This document shows positions 48,792 through 56,794 of a stretch of 64,000 bases of DNA, in pieces; within the stretch, counting starts at the first letter, position 1, and every line of letters begins with the position of its first letter. This DNA comes from Myxococcales bacterium (lineage in GTDB: Bacteria; Myxococcota_A; Polyangia; Polyangiales; Polyangiaceae): positions 248,001-312,000 of the forward strand of contig JADJCA010000015.1 in the NCBI GenBank assembly GCA_016703425.1, given 5' to 3'. The notes below the pieces were generated by a model. The model ran no database searches. It saw only the letters and a program-made list of their open reading frames with translations, and was not told the DNA's origin. The position numbers and the translations under genes were made by a program.

Positions 48792-49374
48792 CGGTCACTC
48801 CGCGTACGTGTTGCTCGACCATCGAACGAAAGAGGGGCAACGGCGCGGCGACCTGCCCTTGGACCCACCCAATCAGCGCCATGTAATAGAAGGAGAAGAC
48901 CGCCGCCCCGAAGACGGTCACGTCGGCGTCCTTCGCGATCTCTCCTCGATCGCGCGCCGTTTCCGCAACCTCGACAATGCGCACGTGGACACGCATGGCT
49001 TGGCCGGCGAAGCGTTCCTTCCACGGAGAGGCCGCGAAGAGCGAGCTCTCGAGAAGCGTCCGCGAGAGCTCCGGACGGCGCGCGTAGTACGCGTACGCCG
49101 GCTCGAAGATGTCCGCGAGGCGCGTGACGAGCGATCCGCGTCTGCCGCGGGTGAGGCACAGCGCGATCGCGCGCTCGAGGTCGTCGTAGAGCGCGGCGTG
49201 CAGCAGGCTTCGCTTGTCCTCGAAATGCAACGCGACGGTTCCGACGGCAACCGTCGCTTCCTCGGCGATCGCCCGAAAGCTCGCCGCCTCGAAGCCATGG
49301 CGCTCGAAATGCGCACGCGCAACGTCGAGGATGCGCTTCTTCGTCTCCTCCTTCTGCTCCTTGCGACTGACCAT
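48781..49374 (-). CDS. TetR-family transcriptional regulator
   Basis: A 197-residue repressor from the ATG at 49374. The N-terminal helix-turn-helix reads KKRILDVARAHFERHGFEAA, SFRAIAEEATVAVGTVALHF. The C-terminal ligand domain is helical (DIFEPAYAYYARRPELSRTL). The perfect palindrome TGAACGCGTTCA lies 4 bp upstream of the ATG, which points to autorepression. It is in an operon with the esterase gene. The longer start at 49404 would put the operator inside the gene. Confidence 0.9.
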   Translation of the reverse strand: MVSRKEQKEETKKRILDVARAHFERHGFEAASFRAIAEEATVAVGTVALHFEDKRSLLHAALYDDLERAIALCLTRGRRGSLVTRLADIFEPAYAYYARRPELSRTLLESSLFAASPWKERFAGQAMRVHVRIVEVAETARDRGEIAKDADVTVFGAAVFSFYYMALIGWVQGQVAAPLPLFRSMVEQHVRGVTDAG

Positions 49375-49378
49375 TCTA

Positions 49379-49390
49379 TGAACGCGTTCA
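49379..49390. promoter_or_regulatory. Perfect 12-bp palindrome, probable TetR operator
   Basis: TGAACGCGTTCA immediately precedes the TetR start codon. Related half-sites (GTTCAC) follow at 49399-49404. Confidence 0.7.
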
Positions 49391-49576
49391 GTGACTAGGT
49401 TCACAAGGCGCGCGTGTCAACCGCCGTCGCGGGGGCCGATGCCATTGCCCTGCGGCGCCGAAAGGTCTGCCCCGGAGAGCGCCCGATTCGGTCCCATAAC
49501 CCGTCTTCCCGGAAAGCAGCGCTCCGGAGGCTCAACCGCTGGAACTCGCAGGGGTTCCGATCGCGGCGACGCTCGG

Positions 49577-49635
49577 AGAGAATACATGCATCTTCCAAGG
49601 GCACGCCCGAGAGGATTCGCACGAGGCTGGCGCGA
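49577..49635 (+). repeat. Dispersed hairpin repeat, copy 2 (partial)
   Basis: TACATGCAT(A/C)TT, then CCCGAGAGGATTCGCACGAG and GCTGGCGCGA, are shared with 54142-54198. The second arm of the hairpin is missing here, so the copy is truncated. Confidence 0.75.
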
Positions 49636-49637
49636 CC

Positions 49638-49878
49638 GCGCCCTACCGGGCGCCATCGTCGTTCACAAGGTCGCGGCCTACGACTCGTGGAAGAACGTCT
49701 TCGACGGCGACGCAAGCGCACGCACCCGGCTACGCGGTCAACCGCAGCGTCGACGACCCGAACGTCGTCGCCTATCTCCAGTCGACGACGCTCGACCAGG
49801 TCCGCCAGTTTGCCGCATCGCCCCTGGACGAGGACGCCAGCCCAGCCGAGATTCGTCGCCGCTTCCGTGAGACGTAGG
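49638..49878 (+). pseudogene. Remnant of a small ABM/DUF1330-like monooxygenase-fold protein
   Basis: VVHKVAAYDSWKNVFDGDAS, then after one frameshift YAVNRSVDDPNVVAYLQSTT with LDQVRQFAASPLDED. This is the usual middle and end of small ferredoxin-fold proteins (antibiotic-biosynthesis-monooxygenase superfamily). The N-terminal strand is missing where the hairpin repeat ends, so the repeat appears to have replaced the gene's 5' end. Confidence 0.6.
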
Positions 49879-49879
49879 C

Positions 49880-50283
49880 CATGGCGCGCGCGATGGTCGC
49901 ACCCCCGCGCGCCCAACCCCGCGAGGACGTGGAGGAGATGGCTGCGGAGCACCGCACGTGGATGAAGCCGGAGAGGAGGCCGGTAGGCTCGCTCTTCCGG
50001 CAGCGGCGGGCCCGTCGTGCCGGTGCAGCGTGGCCGCCTGTGCGAAGCGATGACGAAGGCGTTCAATTTTGCTTCGGCGCAGTCAGGCCCAACCTTGCCC
50101 GTGGTGTCCTGCGCGCCCCGCATAGCCTGCTCATAAGTGATGCTGAGGACATGACGCGCACCCCGAACGGTAGCGGTTACGAACCGCTCTTTGTCTTGAT
50201 GGGAGCCGCTCTCGTCTCTTTATGGGAACCGCTCTCGTCTTAGGTGGTCCTCGGAGAGCGGGTGGAGAACCGAGGGGGCGCTC
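49880..50283. other. 404-bp repeat-rich gap
   Basis: No supported gene. GGTTACGAACCGCTCTTTG followed by CTTGATGGGA near 50175 recurs near 54270, and a shorter form (ACGGTTACGAAC) occurs near 51857. Otherwise nothing is seen. Confidence 0.5.
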
Positions 50284-51357
50284 TCAACGGCGCGCGGCTG
50301 CGCGCTTGCGCGGCGTCTTGGGTGCCGCGACGCGTGGCGGCGGGAGGAATCCGTCGAGGACCTCGCGCGCGTCGTCGGCGAGTCGTTTGCGGACGCCCTT
50401 CGCATCGCACTGGCTAGCCAGCTCCCGGCCGAGCAGCTTGGCCGCGAACGCGAGGTGCGAGCGCGCATGGTCGAGGTGCTTGGGCAGGCCGTCGCCGCCT
50501 TCGAGGTAGGCGACCGCGAGCTCCCAATGCGCGTGGGCCTGCTCGAACCCGTCGTCGTCGAATTCGTCGCACGCATCGAGGACGTCGCTGGCGAGCTTGG
50601 AGGCCTTGGCGTGCCCGAAGTCGCGCGCTGCGCAAAGCCACTTGTAGGCCGCGAGGCTGCCATCGTCGTCCTCGTCAACGAGCGCGTAGAGCGCATCGAG
50701 GTTGCCGAGCCGTGCATCGCGTGCCGGTTTGCGGCTCGGCTGCGGGGCCTTGGCCTCGGTGGGGCCCGCACTCGACTGCGCGAGCAGCTTCGCGACCTCC
50801 CTGTGCTTGCCCCCCAGCATTCGCACCGCGGTACGTCCGTTGGGGAGACGGCGCTTGGGGTCAGCGCCGGCGGCGAGCAACAGCTCCACGTTCTTCGCGC
50901 TAACGCGACGGGAGCCGCACGCCCGCATCAGCGGCGTCCAGCCATCCGGCCTTGTTGCGTTGGGATCGAAGCCGTGGTCGATGAGGAGGCGGAGGATGTC
51001 CGGATCGCCGTCGGATGCGAGGTGGAGGGCGGTGTCATGGTGCGCGTCGCGGAGATCCGGCGTCGCGCCCTGCGCGAGGATGAAGACAACGAGTTCGCGG
51101 GCGAACTTGCGCCGCGAGACGCGCTCACCACCCGGCGTCTTGCGCCAGGTCGCGTCGGCGACCTCGTCGCTGGTGGCGTAGCGAACGACCGCGTGCAGCG
51201 CCGTCCCCTGGAGGTGGTGCGGGGTCGTGCTGCGCGCGTCGACATGCGGGAGGCGGAGCACTGCATTCCGCGCCGCGTCGGGCTTGCGCGGCGTACCTCC
51301 GTAAGCAAGATCGAGCTGTCGGAACGCGAGCGCAATCACGTCGTCCGTACCTGCCAT
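50284..51357 (-). CDS. Ankyrin-repeat protein
   Basis: A 357-residue protein from the ATG at 51357. At least three ankyrin repeats are plain (LRDAHHDTALHLASDGDPDI, ATRPDGWTPLMRACGSRRVS, ELLLAAGADPKRRLPNGRTA). A Lys/Pro linker and a helical Sel1/TPR-like C-terminal half (SLAAYKWLCAARDFGHAKAS, AHAHWELAVAYLEGG) with a basic tail follow. It likely mediates protein-protein contacts in the cytoplasm. Upstream sequence to 51624 is open but lacks conserved content. Confidence 0.8.
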   Translation of the reverse strand: MAGTDDVIALAFRQLDLAYGGTPRKPDAARNAVLRLPHVDARSTTPHHLQGTALHAVVRYATSDEVADATWRKTPGGERVSRRKFARELVVFILAQGATPDLRDAHHDTALHLASDGDPDILRLLIDHGFDPNATRPDGWTPLMRACGSRRVSAKNVELLLAAGADPKRRLPNGRTAVRMLGGKHREVAKLLAQSSAGPTEAKAPQPSRKPARDARLGNLDALYALVDEDDDGSLAAYKWLCAARDFGHAKASKLASDVLDACDEFDDDGFEQAHAHWELAVAYLEGGDGLPKHLDHARSHLAFAAKLLGRELASQCDAKGVRKRLADDAREVLDGFLPPPRVAAPKTPRKRAAARR

Positions 51358-51667
51358 CTCGCGAATGGTGTCCGATCCAGCAGACGCCGTCACCCGGGAT
51401 CCTAACGAGGGAGGCGATGCGCCGCGTCGACGGAACGCCTCTCGAAAGAGCGCGATGGCGCGATCGCTGTTCCTACCGGGACGCGCAACCTCATTGCGGG
51501 CTCGATGGGAACCGCCAGCTACGTGGTCGAAGAGGTTGGTAACCAAGACGCCTTGTATCGTGCTCCCGGGTGAGGGACGGTCATGAACCGGAAGGCGGAC
51601 GTTCAGCCATTCGTCCCGAAGCACTGAGACCTGCCATTGGTCACGTCGTCTTCCCCGAACATTGCAT
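51358..51667. other. 310-bp gap upstream of the ankyrin gene
   Basis: No gene or repeat supported. It should hold the ankyrin-gene promoter. I see no convincing boxes. Confidence 0.4.
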
Positions 51668-51802
51668 TTCTACAACAAGGCCCGTCCGCATCAGGCATTG
51701 CTGCACGAGCAGCCCATCCCGAGAGCACCGGAGGTCGACGGCTCGATCCGAGCCGTGCCGATCCTCGGAGGCCTACACCATGACTACCGCCGCGCGCCAT
51801 GA
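51668..51802 (+). pseudogene. Integrase remnant 2: C-terminal end
   Basis: FYNKARPHQALLHEQPIPRA, PEVDGSIRAVPILGGLHHDY, then RRAP and stop. This is the C-terminus of a DDE integrase of the kind that ends in LGGLHHDYRRA. The following 34 bases (GCGGATCGCATTAGTAGCC) match those after the copy at 60980-61492 and mark the element's end. Confidence 0.75.
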
Positions 51803-52343
51803 CGCGCGGATCGCATTAGTAGCCAGCACGGCCCCACGCATGAACCCCATGCAGTAACGGTTACGAACTCGTGGCCGATCGAGAGAACACGGCCACGAGC
51901 GATCTCCACGACGTGCCTGCTTGCTCCGTAGCCGTGGGTCTCTCCTCCGGAGCCGCGGGTCACTTCGTCTCCCCGAGTCTGCCCCGGAGAGCGCCCTCGC
52001 AACCGGTAAACCGAGCACTCGCATGCACCCCACACGGACCGCGTGCTCTTTGTAGAGAGCGCCCCGAGAGCCAACCCTCGCGAATTCCAGCGCGTCGTGC
52101 ACATTCACGACCTCCGGACCCGTGGGTCGTCAAAGTTCGTAAACGCTATCGAGTGGCACAAATTCGGCCTGCCATGCTGAGCGGGCACGTCGTCACAAAA
52201 TCACGTTGTTTCGAAAGGTCTCGTCTCCGTAGCCGTGGGTCACCCCTCAGCGAAAGCCTCGAGAGAACCAAGCGCTCGTCGCATCCGCGAACGCTTGGGG
52301 TCGCCCCCCGGAGATCGCCGAACTGGCGCACGAGGCCGTACCG
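51803..52343. other. 540-bp stretch of dispersed repeats
   Basis: It contains 51990-52137 (copy 2 of the 47515 repeat). It also holds several short CCGTAGCCGTGGGTC-type phrases (51928, 52222, with relatives at 51953 and 56516). No gene is supported. Confidence 0.55.
51990..52137. repeat. 150-bp dispersed repeat, copy 2
   Basis: Partner of 47515-47665. Both copies keep GCTCTTTGTAGAGAGC, an 8-bp-arm palindrome, at the same place. Confidence 0.75.
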
Positions 52344-52375
52344 CGTTACACCATTGTTAGTACTAACGTGTAACG
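52344..52375. promoter_or_regulatory. Nested palindromic operator of the AbrB/Doc operon
   Basis: Outer arms CGTTACAC (52344-52351) and GTGTAACG (52368-52375) are perfect complements. Inside lies the perfect palindrome GTTAGTACTAAC (52356-52367). The site ends 9 bases before the antitoxin ATG, as expected for toxin-antitoxin autoregulation. Confidence 0.82.
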
Positions 52376-52384
52376 AGGCGCCCC

Positions 52385-52609
52385 ATGATCAAGAAGCTCT
52401 CCGCCGTCGGCAACAGTCTCGGCCTCATCATCGAGCGCCCCATTCTCGAGCTGCTCGACATCGACAAGGACACCGAGCTTGAGGTCAGGACCGACGGCGA
52501 GGCGCTCATCATCCGGCCGGCGAAGCTGACGAAGAAGGCGCGCATCCGGGCCTCCACCAAGAAGATGATGGGCATTCACGCCGAGACCCTGCGGAAGCTC
52601 GCGAAGTGA
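52385..52609 (+). CDS. AbrB/MazE-fold antitoxin
   Basis: A 74-residue protein. MIKKLSAVGNSLGLIIERPI, LELLDIDKDTELEVRTDGEA is the swapped-hairpin AbrB DNA-binding domain. The helical, basic C-terminus should wrap the toxin. The stop overlaps the toxin GTG (GTGA). A nested palindrome lies just upstream. It is expected to neutralise the Doc-type toxin and repress the operon. Confidence 0.92.
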   Translation: MIKKLSAVGNSLGLIIERPILELLDIDKDTELEVRTDGEALIIRPAKLTKKARIRASTKKMMGIHAETLRKLAK

Positions 52610-53007
52610 GCTCGGGCGATCCGCTGCTCCTCGACGTCGACGACGTGCTCGAGATGCACGCTGCGCAGCTCGAAATAAACGGCGGTTCGGCGGGCCTTCG
52701 CGATCGCGGGCTCCTGGAGTCCGCAGTCGCGCAGCCGCAGACGTCGTTCGGGGGCGAGCTCGTCCACGAGGGGCTGTTCGCGATGGCGGCGGCCTATCTG
52801 TTCCACATCGTGAGCAACCACCCGTTCGTCGACGGCAACAAGCGAACGGGGATGCTCGCCGCGGTCGTGTTCCTCGACGTGAACGGCATCGGCATCGATC
52901 ATCCGTCCGACGACCTCTACGAGCTCACCATGAGCGTCGCCGAAGGCCGCATCGATAAGAGCGCCATCGCCGCCGAGCTCGAACGGATAGCGAAGTCGAG
53001 GACGTAG
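52606..53007 (+). CDS. doc: Doc-type Fic-fold toxin (death on curing)
   Basis: A 133-residue protein of Doc length. The catalytic motif HPFVDGNKRTG is intact, and LRDRGLLESAVAQPQTSFGG, FAMAAAYLFHIVSN are further family marks. Doc phosphorylates elongation factor Tu and stops translation until counteracted. The GTG start overlaps the antitoxin stop, making a coupled operon. It pairs here with an AbrB-fold rather than a Phd antitoxin, a known variant. Confidence 0.93.
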   Translation: MSSGDPLLLDVDDVLEMHAAQLEINGGSAGLRDRGLLESAVAQPQTSFGGELVHEGLFAMAAAYLFHIVSNHPFVDGNKRTGMLAAVVFLDVNGIGIDHPSDDLYELTMSVAEGRIDKSAIAAELERIAKSRT

Positions 53008-53049
53008 CGGCCCACGCACTGCCGTCATTGGGCGCTAGACGCTCTGGGA

Positions 53050-54012
53050 CTATCGGCCGGGCAATAGCCCGCTCATCTCGGTCGCTAACCGCTCAATCTC
53101 GTCGCGCAGCTGCGCCTCCTGATCGGGCGTGAGCGCACGGAGCGCGGCCGGGAAGGCGGCCTCGAGATCGACGAGCACGTCGAGGACCATCTCGTCGAGA
53201 ACCGCCGCGAGCGCCGTCCCGACCTTGGAACGCGCGGAGGCGACGCGAGCGTCGTTCACCAGGCGTGCGGCATGCGAAGCAAGCTCGCCAACACCGAGGA
53301 CGACGTCGGCTTCGAAGGGCGTGGCCTCGTCGAAGCGGGCGTCGTCGAACTCGACGATCTTGCGTTTGATGACGAAGCGGTCGCTGGGCGCGGCACGGAC
53401 GTCGGGCTTTAGTACGAGCCCCTCGGCCACGTTGCCTTCGATGGGGGGTAGCCCGAACCATGCGGGAACTCGCGTTGGCGCTCGAATGGGGAGGGCATCG
53501 ACGACGCTGCGAGGTCCGCGTCCGACGAGCGGCACGACCAAGAGGCCGTGGGCGGCCGCGAGCCGTTCGACCTCCGAGTGGGCGAGGAACTCGGCCGCGT
53601 CGTCGGCCGCCGTCTCGACGACGACGTCGAAGAGGGCAAAGTGCAGGTTCGGCGAGTACCAGATGCCGGTCTGCACTGCCGATATCCCGGGACTCGGCGG
53701 CACGGCGGGGTGCGGGTAGGCGCCGCCGAAGAGCTCGCCGTAGAGACGAACGGCGCGAGGCGAGGCGAGCGCCGCGTGGACGCCTCGCGCGGCGGCGGCG
53801 AGCTCTGCGCGGAGGAGCTGCCAGCCGAAGAAGGGTTCGCCGTCTGCGAGCCAGGCCTTGCGTTTGCCGATGTGTGTCTCGCTGCCGTCGCACCCCACGA
53901 CGACCTGGGCGCCGTGAACTTTTTCCGTCGCGACCCAGATGCCGGCGGGGCTCGACTGCGACGGGTCGGGGCGCGACGGGATCTTGGGGTAGGGGCGGTG
54001 TTCCATGGGCAT
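53050..54012 (-). CDS. RNA ligase (Rnl2-like family)
   Basis: A 320-residue ligase. Motif I is TEKVHGAQ, with the lysine that takes AMP. Motif III is YGELFGG, motif IV EGLVLKP and motif V FVIKRK; all are intact and in order, so it should be active. The C-terminal 95 residues form a helical domain. These enzymes seal 3'-OH/5'-P nicks in RNA, for example in repair of tRNA cut by anticodon nucleases. Two decayed copies exist at 2668-2832 and 5078-5413. The M-P-M-E start leaves ATG 54012 or 54006 open. Confidence 0.9.
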   Translation of the reverse strand: MPMEHRPYPKIPSRPDPSQSSPAGIWVATEKVHGAQVVVGCDGSETHIGKRKAWLADGEPFFGWQLLRAELAAAARGVHAALASPRAVRLYGELFGGAYPHPAVPPSPGISAVQTGIWYSPNLHFALFDVVVETAADDAAEFLAHSEVERLAAAHGLLVVPLVGRGPRSVVDALPIRAPTRVPAWFGLPPIEGNVAEGLVLKPDVRAAPSDRFVIKRKIVEFDDARFDEATPFEADVVLGVGELASHAARLVNDARVASARSKVGTALAAVLDEMVLDVLVDLEAAFPAALRALTPDQEAQLRDEIERLATEMSGLLPGR

Positions 54013-54137
54013 CGGGGCGGACGCGGTGAGCTACCAGCGAGATGAGCCGTTCGACGTAGTCAGCCTACATGAAGCCAACGGGCCTCCGGAGGCCCAACCC
54101 CTTGACGCCGCAGCGATTCCGGCCTCGCGGGCTCTCC

Positions 54138-54220
54138 AGAGACTTACATGCATATTACAATATGCGCGCCCGAGAGGATTCGCACGAGGCTGGCGCGAGC
54201 CAGCCGAGTGATCGACCATT
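54138..54220 (+). repeat. Dispersed hairpin repeat, copy 3 (GCGA loop)
   Basis: TACATGCATATT, then CCCGAGAGGATTCG. A hairpin at 54183-54210 pairs CACGAGGCTGGC imperfectly with GCCAGCCGAGTG around a GCGA tetraloop. The shared stretch with copy 2 extends 60 bases upstream of the loop. Confidence 0.8.
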
Positions 54221-54459
54221 CCTCTCGGCAAGCCAAAGCCATGTTGGCTTTGGCACCCCATACGATAACGAATACGAACCGCTCTTTGTCTTGATGGGAA
54301 CCGGCCCAGACAAAGAGCCAGAAACACCGGGGTTCTCCGGAGATGCGCGCCGCTCTCCATGGAGACGAGTTCGTGCTCGGTTTGTATGGGGTCCACTCGT
54401 GTGGTGCACCTTTTCTTCTCGCTTGATCTCGCCGGCCGAGTGGAGCGAACGGTCGTGGG
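54221..54459. other. Gene-free repeat-derived stretch
   Basis: It includes TACGAACCGCTCTTTGTC near 54272, which also occurs near 50180, followed by an imperfect inverted copy (GACAAAGAGC near 54311). No gene is supported. Confidence 0.4.
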
Positions 54460-54657
54460 ATGCGAAACCGAGCAAACGCCTCCCCGATTCCGACCCCGCC
54501 CGAGCCGTCGCCAATCCCGCCGTACGTGCCGCCGAAGCGATCGAAGTACGACGACCTCGTCGACGTGCTCGCGGACGGGCTCTTCGAGATGGTCCTGAAC
54601 GACGACGCGCCGGTTCCGATCCCCAGGAAGCGGCGCCGTGGAGTCCCACGCGCGTAA
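54460..54657 (+). CDS. Small hypothetical protein
   Basis: A 65-residue frame with a Pro-rich start (SPIPTPPEPSPIPPYVPP), a helical middle (YDDLVDVLADGLFEMVLND) and a basic end. It is plausible as a small gene but has no recognised family. It ends 1 base before the convergent fragment below. Confidence 0.35.
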   Translation: MRNRANASPIPTPPEPSPIPPYVPPKRSKYDDLVDVLADGLFEMVLNDDAPVPIPRKRRRGVPRA

Positions 54658-54658
54658 G

Positions 54659-54889
54659 TCAGGCGCCCGGACGCACCGGTACGCGCGGGGCGACGCGTGC
54701 GCGAACCTCGTCGCAGATCTTCGTGTTCACGCCGGGTGCGACCTTTAGCGTGACGGCCATCGCGTACGGGACGCGCTCGTCGAGCGAGCCCGCGTCAGCG
54801 AGACACGTCACGGGAAGCTCGAGCTGACCGTCGGCTTGGATGTTGACGGCCCCCGTCCGCGAATCAGGATGCTCGCTGGTAGTCGCCAA
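54659..54889 (-). pseudogene. C-terminal fragment of a larger, beta-sandwich-ended protein
   Basis: A 76-residue frame (VNIQADGQLELPVTCLADAG, RVPYAMAVTLKVAPGVNT) resembling the last strands of a larger protein, perhaps a subtilase-associated C-terminal domain. No N-terminal part remains upstream, where the TPR gene starts on the other strand. Confidence 0.4.
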
Positions 54890-54954
54890 GACGCCGAATC
54901 GCTCCGCCGGAGACTCTGATCTCCGGTGATCGTTTCAAGGTGTATCTTTCACCT

Positions 54955-56394
54955 ATGGTCAAACCCGCAGCCGTTGCGCGCGAGATCGAGCACCTTAGGG
55001 CGTGCCTCAAACGAGTCCGCTTGCAGGCCACGAGGTGGGACCGCGACCAATTGGACACGGTAGATCTCAAGCGCTCCGCTGAAACGAACGAGGTCTTGGC
55101 ACAATGCCATATCACGCTCGGCCGCGAAGCATTCCTCATCGCTGAGCGTGCTTTTTGGAAGCGACCGCGCGTGGAAGACGGTCCGGATCTGTCCTGCCGA
55201 TTCAACGATCTGGACTTTGAGCCGGTGTACAAGGCGATGGTAGCCCCCGCGAAGATCACACGACGCCGCATGAAGCCGGCGACGCGCATCGACTACTCGC
55301 TGGCCGTGCGCCATTTCGAGCGGGCGCATGTTCTCAGCGGTGACCCCGAGGCTTTGTTTTATTTGGGAATGATCGCGCTACGAAATGATGACCTCACCGA
55401 AGCTCGCGCTCGATTCGGCGAGGTGAGTGCCGCGCGGAGAACTCGCGAGCAGGGCCGGCATAAACTGCGCATCTCGGTCGCGGTGTTCGCGTCCCTCGTC
55501 GCGCTCCTTCAAGGCAGGCTCGCCGAAGCTGTGAGTGCAATGAAACGAGCGCACAGGGTCGATCCTCAAGACGTCACGGTCTTCAAGAACCAGGGCTACT
55601 TGTGCGAACGGCTAGGCGAACCCGACAAAGCAGCTTTTTGGTACAGAAAAGCGCTGGAGTGGGAACCGCAGGATGGCTACGCGTTGCGACGATTGAAGCC
55701 TCTGGAGGGTGCACCGGTCATCGAGCTCAAGAGGCCGAGCGATTTCCACGAGAAGTTTGGGGAGATCGCCCGTGCGCTACAGAAGACTCACGGCTCTAAG
55801 CGAGCTCCGAAGCCATTGCCTGAAGCCACCATCGATCAGCTCCGCCTCCCGAACCGCAGGGTGAACGGCAACAGCGTGAAGCTGCCGGAGAGCGCGAAAA
55901 CCATCTTGCGATACGATCGCAACTTCGCGCTGTGGGAAGGCGACGCGCCCCTGCTCCGCGCAATGATCGGAGCGAAGCGCGCGGTACGTTCCGCGAACGT
56001 CGACCAACTGGTCCGCACGGACAAGTGGACACCGTTCGCGAAGGCATTCAAGAAATTGCCCGCGCGCGTCCCCGTCTGGAACGACGACCCGAACCTGCCC
56101 GCGTGCATTCCCCTCCACTCGAACCCCAAGGGCGAGCAGCTGATCTTCCTTTACGTGGGCGAGCCCGACGAGACCGGCGAGTATCCGATCGCGCGCTACC
56201 AAGCGGAGCCCGAGCTCTGGGTGGAAGAAGCGTCGCTGATCCACTTGGTCGTGAGCGAGGCCGTCAGCGCGGGCGTCCGCATCACATGCGCGTTTGACTT
56301 CGACAAGCTCCGCAATAGAGCGCGCAAGCGGAACGCGAAGTACGACGAGCGGCTTAGCGACCACCCGCTGGTGAAGGCCATCGAGGCGACCTAG
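54955..56394 (+). CDS. TPR-repeat protein of unknown function
   Basis: A 479-residue protein (GTG at 54940 is an alternative start). Residues about 120-240 contain TPR units (VRHFERAHVLSGDPEALFYL, AMKRAHRVDPQDVTVFKNQG, YRKALEWEPQDGYALRRLKP). The C-terminal half has a globular domain (NRRVNGNSVKLPESAKTILR, FLYVGEPDETGEYPIARYQA) that recalls SMI1/KNR4-like folds, which is a weak guess. AGGTG and CACCT flank the start as a short inverted repeat. Isolated on the plus strand. Confidence 0.7.
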   Translation: MVKPAAVAREIEHLRACLKRVRLQATRWDRDQLDTVDLKRSAETNEVLAQCHITLGREAFLIAERAFWKRPRVEDGPDLSCRFNDLDFEPVYKAMVAPAKITRRRMKPATRIDYSLAVRHFERAHVLSGDPEALFYLGMIALRNDDLTEARARFGEVSAARRTREQGRHKLRISVAVFASLVALLQGRLAEAVSAMKRAHRVDPQDVTVFKNQGYLCERLGEPDKAAFWYRKALEWEPQDGYALRRLKPLEGAPVIELKRPSDFHEKFGEIARALQKTHGSKRAPKPLPEATIDQLRLPNRRVNGNSVKLPESAKTILRYDRNFALWEGDAPLLRAMIGAKRAVRSANVDQLVRTDKWTPFAKAFKKLPARVPVWNDDPNLPACIPLHSNPKGEQLIFLYVGEPDETGEYPIARYQAEPELWVEEASLIHLVVSEAVSAGVRITCAFDFDKLRNRARKRNAKYDERLSDHPLVKAIEAT

Positions 56395-56674
56395 ATTCCT
56401 GCACTGCCGCGGCGAGGAGGACTGGCGCAAGCGGACCGCTGCCCGCCGTCGGCCCGGACGGCTGACCTGCGGCTACGGAGAAAACCTCCGGTAGCCTTCG
56501 GTCACTTCCACCGAAGCCGTGGGTCACTCGGTCTCGGAAAAGTCTTCTCCGGAGGCCGCCGTTTTCGACCCCAAAACCGGCTCTCTCGTGCCCGACCACG
56601 AACCTGCGCCCCACCGCTCCGGAGCTCCGGAGCGGCAACCCGTGAACCTCGCAGCGATTCGCGCCGCGCCGGCG
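56395..56674. other. 280-bp stretch replacing the rest of IstB
   Basis: It contains a CCGAAGCCGTGGGTCACT phrase related to the repeats near 51928 and 52222. No gene is supported. The missing part of istB and the IS21 end should have been here. Confidence 0.4.
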
Positions 56675-56794
56675 CTCGATGTCGATGGGCGCCAGCGCCT
56701 CGGTCTGCGCCTGCAACAGCCTCGACTCGAGCACGGCCGCCATGCCTCCGAGGCGCAGCTTCATCAGCGCGTGGGTCAATTCGATGAGATTCAT
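56675..56794 (-). pseudogene. istB: IstB helper ATPase, N-terminal remnant
   Basis: Only the first 40 residues remain (NLIELTHALMKLRLGGMAAV, then ESRLLQAQTEALAPIDI). The ATPase domain with its Walker motifs is gone. The ATG overlaps the IstA stop (ATGA), as in intact IS21 elements. Confidence 0.8.
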
